Source: Mogibacterium diversum | GTDB lineage: Bacteria > Bacillota > Clostridia > Peptostreptococcales > Anaerovoracaceae | Direction of reading: 5' to 3' | Length of the DNA stretch: 64,000 nt | Assembly (NCBI RefSeq): GCF_002998925.1 | Contig: NZ_CP027228.1 | Span: 1,302,001-1,366,000, forward strand | Shown here: positions 26,725 to 35,386 of the stretch, in pieces | Layout: the number at the start of each line of letters is the position of its first letter | How positions within the stretch are numbered: position 1 is the stretch's first letter | Made by a program: the position numbers and the translations under genes | The notes under the pieces: model-generated | What the model was told of the DNA's origin: nothing | Databases searched by the model: none | What the model saw: only the letters and a program-made list of their open reading frames with translations

Positions 26725-27161
26725 ATGACAATCAAGGAGTTTGCTCTAGAAAAAACGTTTTAGATAGCACCGTTAGAGCTTGGTGCGATAAAAACCTAAT
26801 TAGAGGGGCAAAGCTGAATGAAAAGACAGGGCAGTATGATATACCTTCAAGTGCTAAGGCTCCGTATACCCAAAATAGAGCATATAAGGGAGATAAAATT
26901 TATATAAGTATTGTGCGAGCAATAATGAATGAATTTGATGTATGCGTCCAGCTTTACAGGATTCACGAGGACGAATTCGAAGGATATATTGACGATTTAG
27001 TAGAGGCGGGCATAATTGCAAAGTACATTGCAAAAGATACAGGAATAGAGTATTATAGGCAGACGCTTAAGAGCAGTGAGTTTTCGAAGCTACCGGTAAA
27101 TAAGATAAAAGCTTTCTTGTTAGAGGCAAAGAAAATAATAAGTGTTAATCTAAGTAAATAG
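26725..27161 (+). pseudogene. HTH-like DNA-binding protein, frameshifted
   Basis: After AGGAGATATACT an ATG starts MTIKEFALEK and stops within 13 codons. Adding one A to the six-A run at 26750-26755 restores ALEKNVLDSTVRAWCDKNLI and the rest of a roughly 146-residue protein ending IISVNLSK. The N-terminal part resembles a MerR/excisionase-like winged helix (STVRAWCDK); the remainder is unknown. Real frameshift and assembly error are both possible, since the lesion is in a homopolymer. Confidence 0.55.
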
Positions 27162-27198
27162 GTATTGCAAACTATAAAATTTAATAATTCAAGTAGAA

Positions 27199-27221
27199 TC
27201 ACCCAAGGCCAGCCCTTGGGT
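27199..27221. terminator. Hairpin between convergent genes
   Basis: CACCCAAGG pairs with CCTTGGGTG around the loop CCAGC. The plus-strand T-tract (CTTTTTC) starts some 14 bases later within repeat copy 2, so it is an imperfect terminator. It lies just after the HTH pseudogene. Confidence 0.4.
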
Positions 27222-27222
27222 G

Positions 27223-27309
27223 GAGTGTGTGAAACTTTTTCTGTAATTAGCCTTCTATGGTAATTATTAGAAGAGTCTCGCCGAAATTGGCTGACTCTGT
27301 TGAAAGCCC
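27223..27309. repeat. Short repeated element, copy 2
   Basis: It starts with the 19 bases shared with 23700-23718 and ends with CTGTTGAAAGCCCC, similar to the end of copy 1. As with copy 1, a plus-strand broken gene lies to the left and a minus-strand SUKH gene to the right (27393-27938), so the two copies sit in the same kind of junction. Confidence 0.45.
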
Positions 27310-27392
27310 CAATATAAAATGTCCAGCAGGACATGTCAAGAGCCGCTGAATTTTAGTATCATCTTATCGCCGATGCTATAATATCTGAATTC

Positions 27393-27938
27393 TTATCTGC
27401 CAGCTCTATTCTTCAGCTTCTCGACCTTCTTATCCTTACGTTCCTCTAGCTCAGCGATTTGACCAAGTAAAAAGCTCTCAAAATCGCCTTCAACATCATG
27501 CATCTCATAGCCATCGAAAACAACTATCTTGCCTTCTCTATCGAAACAGAATATCTGCTCACCGTCACCTATTACCGAGAAGAACGGGATGCAGTCAGAT
27601 AGCCCACTTTCATGGAAAGCCCTTGTATTTGCACGTAAGTCTAGGTACTCTGGGACTTCACTTGAGATGCCGTAAACCATGATTCCGCGGCAAAATTCCC
27701 AAAATGGTGCAACTTCATACTCCTGTGCCATAGGCCAGATTTCTTCTCTTACTTCCATGTATAGACCACCAAGCGGAGACATCGTAAACTCTTTGAAATC
27801 CTCCGGCAGCTTTATATTGAACTCGCTCTCAAAAGCTTCTATATCTTGTTCTGACGGCGTGTCATCTCCACATGCGAAAACCTGATAAGTTTCTTTGTCG
27901 TAGCTTCTAAAATAATCGTAAATCTTTTCTATAGACAT
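27393..27938 (-). CDS. SMI1/KNR4 family (SUKH) putative immunity protein
   Basis: The 181 residues have the SUKH layout: DIEAFESEFNIKLPEDFKEF, MSPLGGLYMEV, IPFFSVIGDGEQIFCFDREG and a FESFLLGQIAEL end. A lysine/glutamate-rich tail follows. It is only distantly similar to the SUKH protein at 23777. Transcribed alone on the minus strand; no toxin adjacent. A GAGGTG precedes the ATG. Confidence 0.8.
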   Translation of the reverse strand: MSIEKIYDYFRSYDKETYQVFACGDDTPSEQDIEAFESEFNIKLPEDFKEFTMSPLGGLYMEVREEIWPMAQEYEVAPFWEFCRGIMVYGISSEVPEYLDLRANTRAFHESGLSDCIPFFSVIGDGEQIFCFDREGKIVVFDGYEMHDVEGDFESFLLGQIAELEERKDKKVEKLKNRAGR

Positions 27939-28095
27939 ATTTCACCTCGTTATACTCCCGACAATTTGCCTGGATACTGATTTCACTAATGTATTCATTA
28001 TACTTTCTGTCACATATTTATTGTAGTGATTCAGTATAAAGAAATCAATAATATCCAAGTTAGTATGCCAGTTATACAAAGTAAGTAACTTAAAA

Positions 28096-28122
28096 ACAGG
28101 GGCGCATGCGCCCCTGTCATTA
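28096..28122 (-). terminator. Terminator of tuf
   Basis: A 22-base perfect palindrome (28096-28117, arms ACAGGGGCGC and GCGCCCCTGT) is followed on the minus strand by TTTTTAAG. It lies 38 bases after the tuf stop. Confidence 0.85.
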
Positions 28123-28154
28123 GTTATCTGGTGGTATTCCCTCGTAATCTATGA

Positions 28155-29348
28155 TTACTCGATGATCTCTGTAACTACTCCGGATCCTACTGTTCTTCCA
28201 CCTTCTCTGATAGCGAAACGTAGTCCCTCTTCGATAGCTACTGGTGTAATCAGTTCGATCTCCATTACTACGTTATCTCCAGGCATGCACATCTCTGTAC
28301 CCTCTGGTAGCTTTAGATCTCCTGTTACGTCTGTTGTTCTTAGGTAGAACTGTGGTCTGTATCCATTGAAGAATGGTGTGTGTCTTCCACCCTCTTCCTT
28401 CTTTAGTACGTATACCTGTCCCTTGAACTTTGTGTGTGGGTGAATTGAGCCTGGCTTCGAGAGTACCTGTCCTCTTTCGATTTCGTCTCTCTGAATTCCT
28501 CTTAGTAGTGCTCCGATGTTGTCTCCTGTTTCTGCTGCGTCAAGAGTCTTCTTGAACATCTCTACTCCAGTTACAACTACCTTTCTCTTCTCGTCGCTTA
28601 GTCCTACGAGCTCTACTTCGTCTCCTACCTTGAGTGTTCCTCTCTCAACTCTTCCTGTTGCTACTGTTCCACGTCCTGTGATTGAGAATACGTCCTCGAT
28701 TGGCATTAGGAATGGCTGATCGTTTGCTCTCTGTGGCTCTGGAATGTATGTGTCTACTGCTTCCATTAGCTCACAAATCTTATCTCCCCACTCACCGCTT
28801 GGATCCTCTAGTGCCTTTAGTGCAGATCCTCTGATGATTGGTGTGTCATCTCCTGGGAACTCATACTCGTCTAGTAGCTCTCTTACTTCCATCTCTACTA
28901 GGTCTAGTAGCTCCTCGTCATCTACCATATCGCACTTGTTCAGGAATACGATGATGTATGGTACGCCTACCTGTCTAGATAGCAGGATGTGCTCTCTTGT
29001 CTGAGGCATTGGTCCATCTGTTGCTGCTACTACTAGAATAGCTCCGTCCATCTGAGCTGCTCCTGTAATCATGTTCTTTACATAGTCAGCGTGTCCTGGG
29101 CAGTCTACGTGTGCGTAGTGTCTGTTTGGTGTCTCATACTCTACGTGTGCTGAGGAAATCGTGATTCCTCTTGCCTTCTCTTCTGGTGCCTTGTCGATCT
29201 GGTCGAATGCTACGTCTGCTCCGAGTCCATATCTGTTGTGAAGAGTCTTTGTGATTGCTGCTGTTAGAGTTGTCTTGCCGTGGTCAACGTGGCCGATTGT
29301 ACCGATGTTGATATGTGGCTTGGTTCTCTCATACTTCTGCTTTGCCAT
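28155..29348 (-). CDS. tuf: Elongation factor Tu
   Basis: GTPase that brings aminoacyl-tRNA to the ribosome. The 397 residues carry G1 [10 protein letters not shown], the switch-[19 protein letters not shown]3 [13 protein letters not shown]4 NKCD and G5 GSALKAL. The open frame extends 28 codons further, but [20 protein letters not shown] is the family start and TAAGGAGGATATC precedes it. It lies 38 bases after a tRNA-Thr gene and shares its promoter; no fusA-rps genes are adjacent. Confidence 0.98.
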   Translation of the reverse strand: MAKQKYERTKPHINIGTIGHVDHGKTTLTAAITKTLHNRYGLGADVAFDQIDKAPEEKARGITISSAHVEYETPNRHYAHVDCPGHADYVKNMITGAAQMDGAILVVAATDGPMPQTREHILLSRQVGVPYIIVFLNKCDMVDDEELLDLVEMEVRELLDEYEFPGDDTPIIRGSALKALEDPSGEWGDKICELMEAVDTYIPEPQRANDQPFLMPIEDVFSITGRGTVATGRVERGTLKVGDEVELVGLSDEKRKVVVTGVEMFKKTLDAAETGDNIGALLRGIQRDEIERGQVLSKPGSIHPHTKFKGQVYVLKKEEGGRHTPFFNGYRPQFYLRTTDVTGDLKLPEGTEMCMPGDNVVMEIELITPVAIEEGLRFAIREGGRTVGSGVVTEIIE

Positions 29349-29386
29349 GATATCCTCCTTAGAATTGTGATTAAATTTAAAATAAT

Positions 29387-29463
<77 letters not shown>

Positions 29464-29475
29464 ACGTATACAAGA

Positions 29476-29504
29476 ATAGTACACGAAATAATACATGCTG
29501 TCAA
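29476..29504 (-). promoter_or_regulatory. Promoter of the tRNA-Thr-tuf unit
   Basis: A perfect TTGACA (29499-29504) and TACTAT (29476-29481) with 17-base spacing, about 13 bases upstream of the tRNA 5' end. Confidence 0.75.
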
Positions 29505-29637
29505 TATTGCCTGAGTTATGACAAATCAGCATCTTTTGACACTTTTATTTTATACTATATCACCAACACAAAATGTTACTATTTTAATTAGACTTAGCTG
29601 ACACACTAAGACTATCACACCAACTAAGTCTCCCTTT

Positions 29638-30387
29638 TTAAAGTGCCTCTATTATCGTTAATGCTGCATTTAGTTTATCTAGTCCGTGATTTGCTTCAGA
29701 CAGTTCTCCTACACTATAGCTTTCATCTGATATAACGTCACCTGCACACAAGAAGCTGTACAACTTCCAATTATGGAAGTCGCACACAGACTGCACCCCG
29801 GCAACCTCCATTTCAACTGCAATGCACCCTTCTTGCTTTCTGGCATCTACTAATGCTTTTGTTTCTCTATACATCGAGTCAGTTGTCCATATAGCACCTT
29901 CGGTATATGGGATATTTGCTTTACAAAAGATATCAGAAACAACTCCTGAACACTTAACTTCTATATAATCTCCTGCTGGACAGTAGTAGAAAGAAAGTCC
30001 TTCACCCCTATATGCCTTGCTTGGTACTATGTATTTACCATCAGTTTGCTCAAAATCAAGTGTCCCTGCTGAGCCAAACATGACAAATTTTTCTGCACCT
30101 GTTATCCAATTTGCTTCTATTAACTGATGTGATGCTATCGCTGAACCCATCGAGGATTGGTAAAATGCAATTCGTTTTTTGTCGTATTCAAACACATATA
30201 TAGGTGTGTTTATGTTGCAGGCAATGAGCTGTCCACACTTTACACATTCAAACGCATTTAATATATAGTCATGAATTTCAAATGACAGAACAGGAATGCA
30301 GATGTCTGCAAAATCACCTCTTGGTCCATAAAATGATTCAGGTGTGAATATCGCCTCGTTGGACGCATCGTAAAAATCCGCTTTCAT
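29638..30387 (-). CDS. Nucleoside phosphorylase family protein
   Basis: A PNP/UDP-phosphorylase fold enzyme that would split a nucleoside with phosphate to base and sugar-1-phosphate. The 249 residues include the phosphate-site FGSAGTLD, and the base/ribose-site EGCIAVEMEVAGVQSV and CAGDVISDES. The exact substrate cannot be read. The ATG at 30387 has AGGTGACTGTC upstream; a GTG three codons earlier is possible. It ends the ArsS-type operon, where removal of adenine from a 5'-substituted adenosine would make sense. Confidence 0.82.
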   Translation of the reverse strand: MKADFYDASNEAIFTPESFYGPRGDFADICIPVLSFEIHDYILNAFECVKCGQLIACNINTPIYVFEYDKKRIAFYQSSMGSAIASHQLIEANWITGAEKFVMFGSAGTLDFEQTDGKYIVPSKAYRGEGLSFYYCPAGDYIEVKCSGVVSDIFCKANIPYTEGAIWTTDSMYRETKALVDARKQEGCIAVEMEVAGVQSVCDFHNWKLYSFLCAGDVISDESYSVGELSEANHGLDKLNAALTIIEAL

Positions 30388-30396
30388 GACAGTCAC

Positions 30397-30825
30397 CTAT
30401 GCTAGTTTTTCAAGCATTTTAATAGCATCATCAACTAGCGAAGGACAGAAACTGAATAGCAGCCCTTCATCAAGTATCTTCGTTAGCCCTTCTTGTGTGC
30501 CAATATTATTTCCAAGCAGATCTTCACAGCGAACCTTACCATATTTTTCATTCCATAGAGCAAGAAATTCTGCTCTTTTCTCGTTCATTTCACCTTTTCT
30601 TTCATTATCGTCAGGTCCATTATGGCCATATTTTAGCCCTAGCACAATCATTGCCCCCATTACTGCACCACATGTTTCACCAACACCAAGTCCTCCACCA
30701 AATGCCGCAGCCATTCGATTTGCCTCCTCTTTGGAGACCCCTATCTTATTTGCAAAATGCTCCACAACAATCTGTCCGCAATCCTGACCTCTACCAAATA
30801 GTTCAGCTATATTTCCCTTATCCAT
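30397..30825 (-). CDS. C_GCAxxG_C_C family (redox-type) protein
   Basis: The 142 residues show the family pattern: DCGQIVVEHFANK, AAAFGGGLGVGETCGAVMGA, then further cysteines (RCEDLLG and FSFCPSL). Function is unproven; cysteine conservation points to redox or metal chemistry, and such genes often sit beside radical SAM or transport genes. The ATG at 30825 follows AGGAGGGGCGATAAG; the upstream ATG at 30861 overlaps arsS. Next gene is 9 bases away. Confidence 0.8.
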   Translation of the reverse strand: MDKGNIAELFGRGQDCGQIVVEHFANKIGVSKEEANRMAAAFGGGLGVGETCGAVMGAMIVLGLKYGHNGPDDNERKGEMNEKRAEFLALWNEKYGKVRCEDLLGNNIGTQEGLTKILDEGLLFSFCPSLVDDAIKMLEKLA

Positions 30826-30839
30826 CTTATCGCCCCTCC

Positions 30840-31811
30840 TTACTCTGTCGTACCACCGCAACTAGAACCAGATCCTGCCGTACATGCATAGCAATGTTTG
30901 TCAAAGCATATATTTCGAACTTCATAGTCTGAGTCTGCAATATCAAAAATCGTCTGCTTTGTAGATATCTCTATCCCTTCTGCTTGGTTGAAGTCACAAT
31001 CATAAACTTTGCCATCCCAGCCTACTGAAATCTGATATCTACACATCATATTCTCTAGTGTTTCAGGATTAAACGCATCGTACAGTTTATACATATATCC
31101 TTCAAAATTACCCGATTGAACGAGAAATTTCCCAAATCTTCCGATAGGATTGTTAGTTATACAAAACAGATTATTGAACGATATCCCGTACTCTCTTCCC
31201 AGCTTTTCCTTATACTCTGTCTCCATAGCTTGCTGATTAGGAGGAAAGAATGCACCGCTCGGGTTATACACCATATTTAGAACGAGATCTGAATCTGTAC
31301 CATATCCAAGCGCGTTTAGCTTCTTAAGCATCTCAATGGAACCTTCAAAAACAGAGTCTCCACGTTGTTTATTTGTCTTCTTCGCTTTGTAATGCGGAAG
31401 TGAAACCACAAGTTCCACCTTGTTGCGTGCATAAAACTCAGGTAAGTCCTCATAGCCTTCTTCAAGCATGATAACCATGCTAGATCTAACGATTACATGA
31501 TTGCTGATTCGGCAACATTCCTCAACAAACCATCTAAAATTAGGATTCATTTCTGGGGCACCACCAGTGATGTCAATCGTGTCAAATCCCCATTTATTAT
31601 AAGTCTTTAGACAGGCATCCATAACTTCTTTGCTCATAATCTCAGTGCGGCTTGGCCCAGCCTCAACATGACAATGCTTACATGCAAGATTGCATAATCT
31701 GCCAACATTAATCTGAAGCACTTTCATATCATCCGTTTTTTGTACCTTTGGATTTTCAATATTTGCTTGAAAATCTGGCACATTATCTAGTTCTTTAAAT
31801 CTATCTTTCAT
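30840..31811 (-). CDS. arsS: ArsS-like radical SAM protein (arsenosugar-biosynthesis type)
   Basis: A radical SAM enzyme of the ArsS/rSAM-SeCys family, proposed to add a 5'-deoxyadenosyl group to methylated arsenic. The 323 residues have the SAM cluster motif CNLACKHCH, the GGAPEMNP glycine-rich stretch, and the C-terminal cysteine-rich end CYACTAGSGSSCGG of the family. No in-frame TGA is present, so this is a cysteine rather than a selenocysteine form. The start is uncertain: an 11-bp hairpin covers upstream in-frame starts, so I chose the ATG at 31811. Confidence 0.85.
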   Translation of the reverse strand: MKDRFKELDNVPDFQANIENPKVQKTDDMKVLQINVGRLCNLACKHCHVEAGPSRTEIMSKEVMDACLKTYNKWGFDTIDITGGAPEMNPNFRWFVEECCRISNHVIVRSSMVIMLEEGYEDLPEFYARNKVELVVSLPHYKAKKTNKQRGDSVFEGSIEMLKKLNALGYGTDSDLVLNMVYNPSGAFFPPNQQAMETEYKEKLGREYGISFNNLFCITNNPIGRFGKFLVQSGNFEGYMYKLYDAFNPETLENMMCRYQISVGWDGKVYDCDFNQAEGIEISTKQTIFDIADSDYEVRNICFDKHCYACTAGSGSSCGGTTE

Positions 31812-31834
31812 ACCTATGTATTTCTCCAAGAGCA

Positions 31835-31860
31835 TGAGCTGCAACGCATGTTGCAGCTCA
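31835..31860 (-). promoter_or_regulatory. Intercistronic hairpin between the peroxidase-like gene and arsS
   Basis: TGAGCTGCAAC and GTTGCAGCTCA form a perfect 11-bp stem with a four-base loop. On the minus strand it is followed by ATGCTCTTGG, not a T-tract, so it is more likely a stability or processing element than a terminator. Confidence 0.55.
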
Positions 31861-31878
31861 TATCAGTAACTGAGTTGC

Positions 31879-32214
31879 CTATTTCTGCTCTAGCTTTCCA
31901 ACAACGTTTTTCATCTGCACGCCATGAACCAATGTAATTCCAGCTTTCATAGCCGCTGCAACGTGAACAGCTTCTGTCATTTCTTCTTCGTCTACACCCA
32001 TCTCAAGAAGTGTCTGTGTGTATGAATCGATGCAGTATGGGCACATCTCAGAATGCGCAACTGCAAGCGCTATAAGCGCCTTTTCCCTAGCAGTAAGCGC
32101 ACCTTCCGCCATTACTGGTCCATAGTATTTAAGAAATGCATCCCATAGTTCTGGTGCTTCTTCACCAATTGTAGGGAATTTTGCCAAATCATCAGGATTA
32201 TAATAAGTATTCAT
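31879..32214 (-). CDS. Carboxymuconolactone decarboxylase / AhpD-like protein
   Basis: The 111 residues carry the AhpD-like CPYC motif in SEMCPYCIDSYTQTLLEMG and the LTAREKALIALAVA helix. It fits the peroxidase-like subfamily that accompanies ArsS. The usual histidine four residues after the second cysteine is absent (CPYCIDSYT), so activity may differ from AhpD. A Shine-Dalgarno (GGAGGGTAAA) precedes the ATG. It lies 67 bases before the arsS start. Confidence 0.83.
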   Translation of the reverse strand: MNTYYNPDDLAKFPTIGEEAPELWDAFLKYYGPVMAEGALTAREKALIALAVAHSEMCPYCIDSYTQTLLEMGVDEEEMTEAVHVAAAMKAGITLVHGVQMKNVVGKLEQK

Positions 32215-32253
32215 TTTACCCTCCTTTGCGCATAAGTGATGCGCTAATTACTA

Positions 32254-32976
32254 TTACTTTTCTTTATTTTTCTCTATGTATACCTGCCTGATGAGGAAAA
32301 TTATTCCCGACACACCAAACAGGATAAACAGACCTGTTACAAGTAGCTTTGCCCCTCCAGTAAGCATTCCTCCAACGTATGAATATATTATCGTCGCTGG
32401 CAACTGCCCTAGTCCTGTTGCTACTATGAACTCTAGAAACGAAATCGACGTCAATCCAGCAGCATAGCTTACGATATCAAAGCTTATAAAAGGTAGCAGC
32501 CTGGCAATCAAAATGCTCATTCTTCCGTGCCTCTGAAAGAACTCGTCAATCTGTTCTAATCCTCTTTTGCTAGTAAGTTTCTCAACTGCATCACGCCCTA
32601 GTATTCTAGCTATGTAAAAGCATAGCGTCGCCCCCACCATAGCACTTGTCCACGAAAGAATTGCGCCTTTCACCCAACCAAATAGATTTGCATTTGCAAA
32701 AGTAATCAGAAATGAAGGTAATGGTGCTGCGATAGACTGCAGTATCATGAGAAGGAACGATATAACTGCGGCGTAAGGACCATATGATTTAACGAAATCC
32801 TTCACAACCATAAAATCCCCACTCTTGAACATTTCAAACACTCTATTAATAGTGTTGTGTATACTTGGAACGGCTATGTAGCATATTATGCATATCAATA
32901 GTACCGTCAGCAAAACAGCCTTTTTTATTATGTTTTTTCTCTTCTTGCTCACAGTTTCATGTTTTTCTATATTCAT
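32254..32976 (-). CDS. TVP38/TMEM64 (DedA-superfamily) membrane protein
   Basis: The 240 residues have about six hydrophobic segments and the SNARE-associated/VTT region (AAPLPSFLITFANANLFGWV, LIARLLPFISFDIVSYAAGL). Relatives are lipid scramblases or of unknown transport role. The ATG at 32976 is 1 base after the kinase-like stop; a TTG four codons upstream is also open. A second VTT-type protein is encoded three genes upstream. Confidence 0.83.
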   Translation of the reverse strand: MNIEKHETVSKKRKNIIKKAVLLTVLLICIICYIAVPSIHNTINRVFEMFKSGDFMVVKDFVKSYGPYAAVISFLLMILQSIAAPLPSFLITFANANLFGWVKGAILSWTSAMVGATLCFYIARILGRDAVEKLTSKRGLEQIDEFFQRHGRMSILIARLLPFISFDIVSYAAGLTSISFLEFIVATGLGQLPATIIYSYVGGMLTGGAKLLVTGLFILFGVSGIIFLIRQVYIEKNKEK

Positions 32977-32977
32977 G

Positions 32978-34030
32978 TTATGCCTCAATTAACTCTTCAA
33001 TTCTATCCAAAAACTCTGGATTGATGTACTGTTCCAGCTTCCGCGCTGTACTTTCATTAGTAATATCTCTACCCGGCTGTCTGTATTCTACCCATGCCAT
33101 AGCACACCATGTTACACCCCTGAGACACGTTATAGGCACAAAATCGTGAGTTCTCTCCTTTAATTCTGCTGTAATGTACCTGCCTGCAACTGCATATATA
33201 TACTCATCTATATAATAATCAATTTCCTGTGGCGTAAAAATCGTATCAGTTTTCCAAAAAGTAGTAGTCGGCGCAAGAAAGTGCCCGAGGTCCTGAGCTG
33301 GGTCACCGAACAAAGGCTTTTCCCAGTCAATAAGGTAACTCTGTTCTCCAGGTCCATTGATTAGGAAGTTTGTGGAGTTCAATTCTGTGTTTATAATGCA
33401 GTTATACGGAGAGACCCCGGTTCTTCTGCCTAGTCTCTTCCAGCCGTAGTCGAGTAGCTTTCTGATTTTTTGTTTAATCATGATATCAGCCTGCTCATAA
33501 TCAAAGAACTTAGCAGCCATCTGCTCACACTCTTCAAGAATAGCTTTGAGAGGTTCTCTCGGAGCCAGTAGCGTTGTGCCACTTATGCTTACGGTCTCCT
33601 CACCTTTATTCTGAGGTTCTATATTAACGCTGTGGATATCCGCTAAAACAGCTAGCGCCTTATCCATCTCTTTCTCATATATAAGCGAGTGTCCCGATAA
33701 ATATTCCATTACAAGTACGCCATTATTTATAAATTGCTTTGTATCATCAACATAATAAACAGCAGGTGTTCTACCAGATTGTTCGAGCAATTCTAGTGCC
33801 CGATATTCATAGGTTATCTGATTCTCTAAATGCATCTGGGACCCGCAATTCACCCTAAGAACAAGTTTCTTGCCCGTTATAGGATGAGTAAATATATAGT
33901 TGATATTGTACTCTCCTTGGGCCAAAAGGTTGTATTCCTCGGTTACTTCATCAGGGAGTCCAAGAGCCTCTCTATATGGTTTCGAGGCAGCTATTCGCTT
34001 TAGTCCACTTTCGATTGTTGATTTGCTCAT
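32978..34030 (-). CDS. Choline-kinase/APH-like phosphotransferase with altered catalytic loop
   Basis: The 350 residues have the protein-kinase-like phosphotransferase fold: NINYIFTHPITGKKLVLRVN, LVMEYLSGHSL hinge, and YLIDWEKPLFGDPAQDLGHF metal-binding segment. The usual catalytic HxDxxxxN is here N214-T-E216-L-N-S-T-N221, so histidine and aspartate are Asn and Glu. The substrate is unknown; an amino-alcohol or sugar is typical. It begins directly after the fused transferase stop (TAA-ATG) and ends 1 base before the membrane protein. Confidence 0.75.
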   Translation of the reverse strand: MSKSTIESGLKRIAASKPYREALGLPDEVTEEYNLLAQGEYNINYIFTHPITGKKLVLRVNCGSQMHLENQITYEYRALELLEQSGRTPAVYYVDDTKQFINNGVLVMEYLSGHSLIYEKEMDKALAVLADIHSVNIEPQNKGEETVSISGTTLLAPREPLKAILEECEQMAAKFFDYEQADIMIKQKIRKLLDYGWKRLGRRTGVSPYNCIINTELNSTNFLINGPGEQSYLIDWEKPLFGDPAQDLGHFLAPTTTFWKTDTIFTPQEIDYYIDEYIYAVAGRYITAELKERTHDFVPITCLRGVTWCAMAWVEYRQPGRDITNESTARKLEQYINPEFLDRIEELIEA

Positions 34031-35386
34031 TTATCTAATATCCTTGTACTCTTTAGCAATTTGATACGGATCTATCCCCATCCTGTATTTTCTGCGCAAA
34101 AGCCACATCTTGAACATGAGTCGTAGCTTTTTAATATTTCCTTTCGGGTACCGTCTATCAGAGGTGCAAATTCTACCTCTTGTAGCACCTATTCTTATTC
34201 CCATTTCCCTAAGTGTTAGCGACAACTGGTAGTCCTCCATAATGGGAATTTCTGGAAATCCCCCGACTCCTTCAAACACTTCTCGGGTCATGAACATGCC
34301 TTGATCTCCGAAAGCTATCTGTCTGCGAAATGCTCTGTCATTTGAAATGGCTGCGTTGATTTTCATCAGCAGATTATCTGATTGAAACTCTATGCCGAAA
34401 CACCCTGCATTGTAGGTTTTCATAACCTCTCTTATTTCATGTATTGGCTTGTTAGGTAGCTCACTGTCAGCGTGCATGAAGAACAGCACCTCGCCGCTAG
34501 CTGCCCTTGCACCTGCATTTAGCTGAAGAGCTCTTCCCTTATCACTTTTTACAATACGATATCTATCAGGAATATGAGCTAATGTAGAGTCCGTGCTACC
34601 GCCATCTACTATGACAATCTCAGCATCATCACAGATGTCATCAAGCTGCTTTATAAGCTTGTCAATTCGCTTTTCCTCATTGTAAGTCGGAACAATTACA
34701 GAAACCCGCAGTACCTTTGTAACGAATTTCCCTACTTCACTTTCCATAAGATGGTGTTGATGTCGAATATGCTCCCTAAAATACAAAATATCATCTTTTG
34801 TATCCAAATCACGGTGTTCCGCCACTAAAGTAACGTGAATATTGTTATCCGCAGCGATGTGCAAGAGTTCATCAAGCACCTTGCCGTGCCCATACGATGA
34901 TTGAGCAAATAACTCTGGTTTAATGTCATTCATGCCTATAAGATAGTAGCCACCATCCTGTGAAGGGCCAATGACGGTATCACATGATTGTAGCTGCGAA
35001 AATGCATCCGTTATATCTGACGACTTAACCTCAGGTATGTCCGATCCCATGAGCAAGACTGACTTGTAACCAATATCGAACACATCGCTGAGACCATTTT
35101 TCATTCGTGCCCCTATGTCATCACCACGCTGAACAATAAAATTTGTCTCTTTACATAGCTCTGCAAGCAAATTCCTGTCCCCAGAAGGCTCATAACAAAT
35201 GAATTTATCTACATCTACTTCTCGAAGCATTTCCAACGAATCCTTTATACAGCATTCTTGAAGTTCTGCACACTCACTTGGGCTTAAATAAGGCATCATT
35301 CGCGTCTTTACTTTGCCAGGCTCTGGAATTCGTGTGAACAATATTACAGCTTTATCTGATTTTATGTTGTCTAGTTTTTGCTTCAT
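34031..35386 (-). CDS. Fused rSAM-associated transferases 1 and 2 (TIGR04282-TIGR04283 type)
   Basis: A two-domain cytosolic protein of 451 residues. Residues about 10-215 are DUF2064/TIGR04282-like (LFTRIPEPGKVKTRM, LLMGSDIPE, GPSQDGGYYLIG), with the fold of nucleotidyltransferases. Residues 227-451 are a family-2 glycosyltransferase of the TIGR04283 type (RVSVIVPTYNEEKRI, VDGGSTDSTL, FMHADSELP, MEDYQLSLTLREMG). The two usually occur as neighbouring genes near ArsS-like radical SAM genes. The start overlaps the upstream stop as ATGA. Confidence 0.85.
   Translation of the reverse strand: MKQKLDNIKSDKAVILFTRIPEPGKVKTRMMPYLSPSECAELQECCIKDSLEMLREVDVDKFICYEPSGDRNLLAELCKETNFIVQRGDDIGARMKNGLSDVFDIGYKSVLLMGSDIPEVKSSDITDAFSQLQSCDTVIGPSQDGGYYLIGMNDIKPELFAQSSYGHGKVLDELLHIAADNNIHVTLVAEHRDLDTKDDILYFREHIRHQHHLMESEVGKFVTKVLRVSVIVPTYNEEKRIDKLIKQLDDICDDAEIVIVDGGSTDSTLAHIPDRYRIVKSDKGRALQLNAGARAASGEVLFFMHADSELPNKPIHEIREVMKTYNAGCFGIEFQSDNLLMKINAAISNDRAFRRQIAFGDQGMFMTREVFEGVGGFPEIPIMEDYQLSLTLREMGIRIGATRGRICTSDRRYPKGNIKKLRLMFKMWLLRRKYRMGIDPYQIAKEYKDIR

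Noticed and set aside
30840..31811. Selenocysteine version of the ArsS-like protein
   Set aside because: No in-frame TGA; the C-terminal positions are ordinary cysteines.
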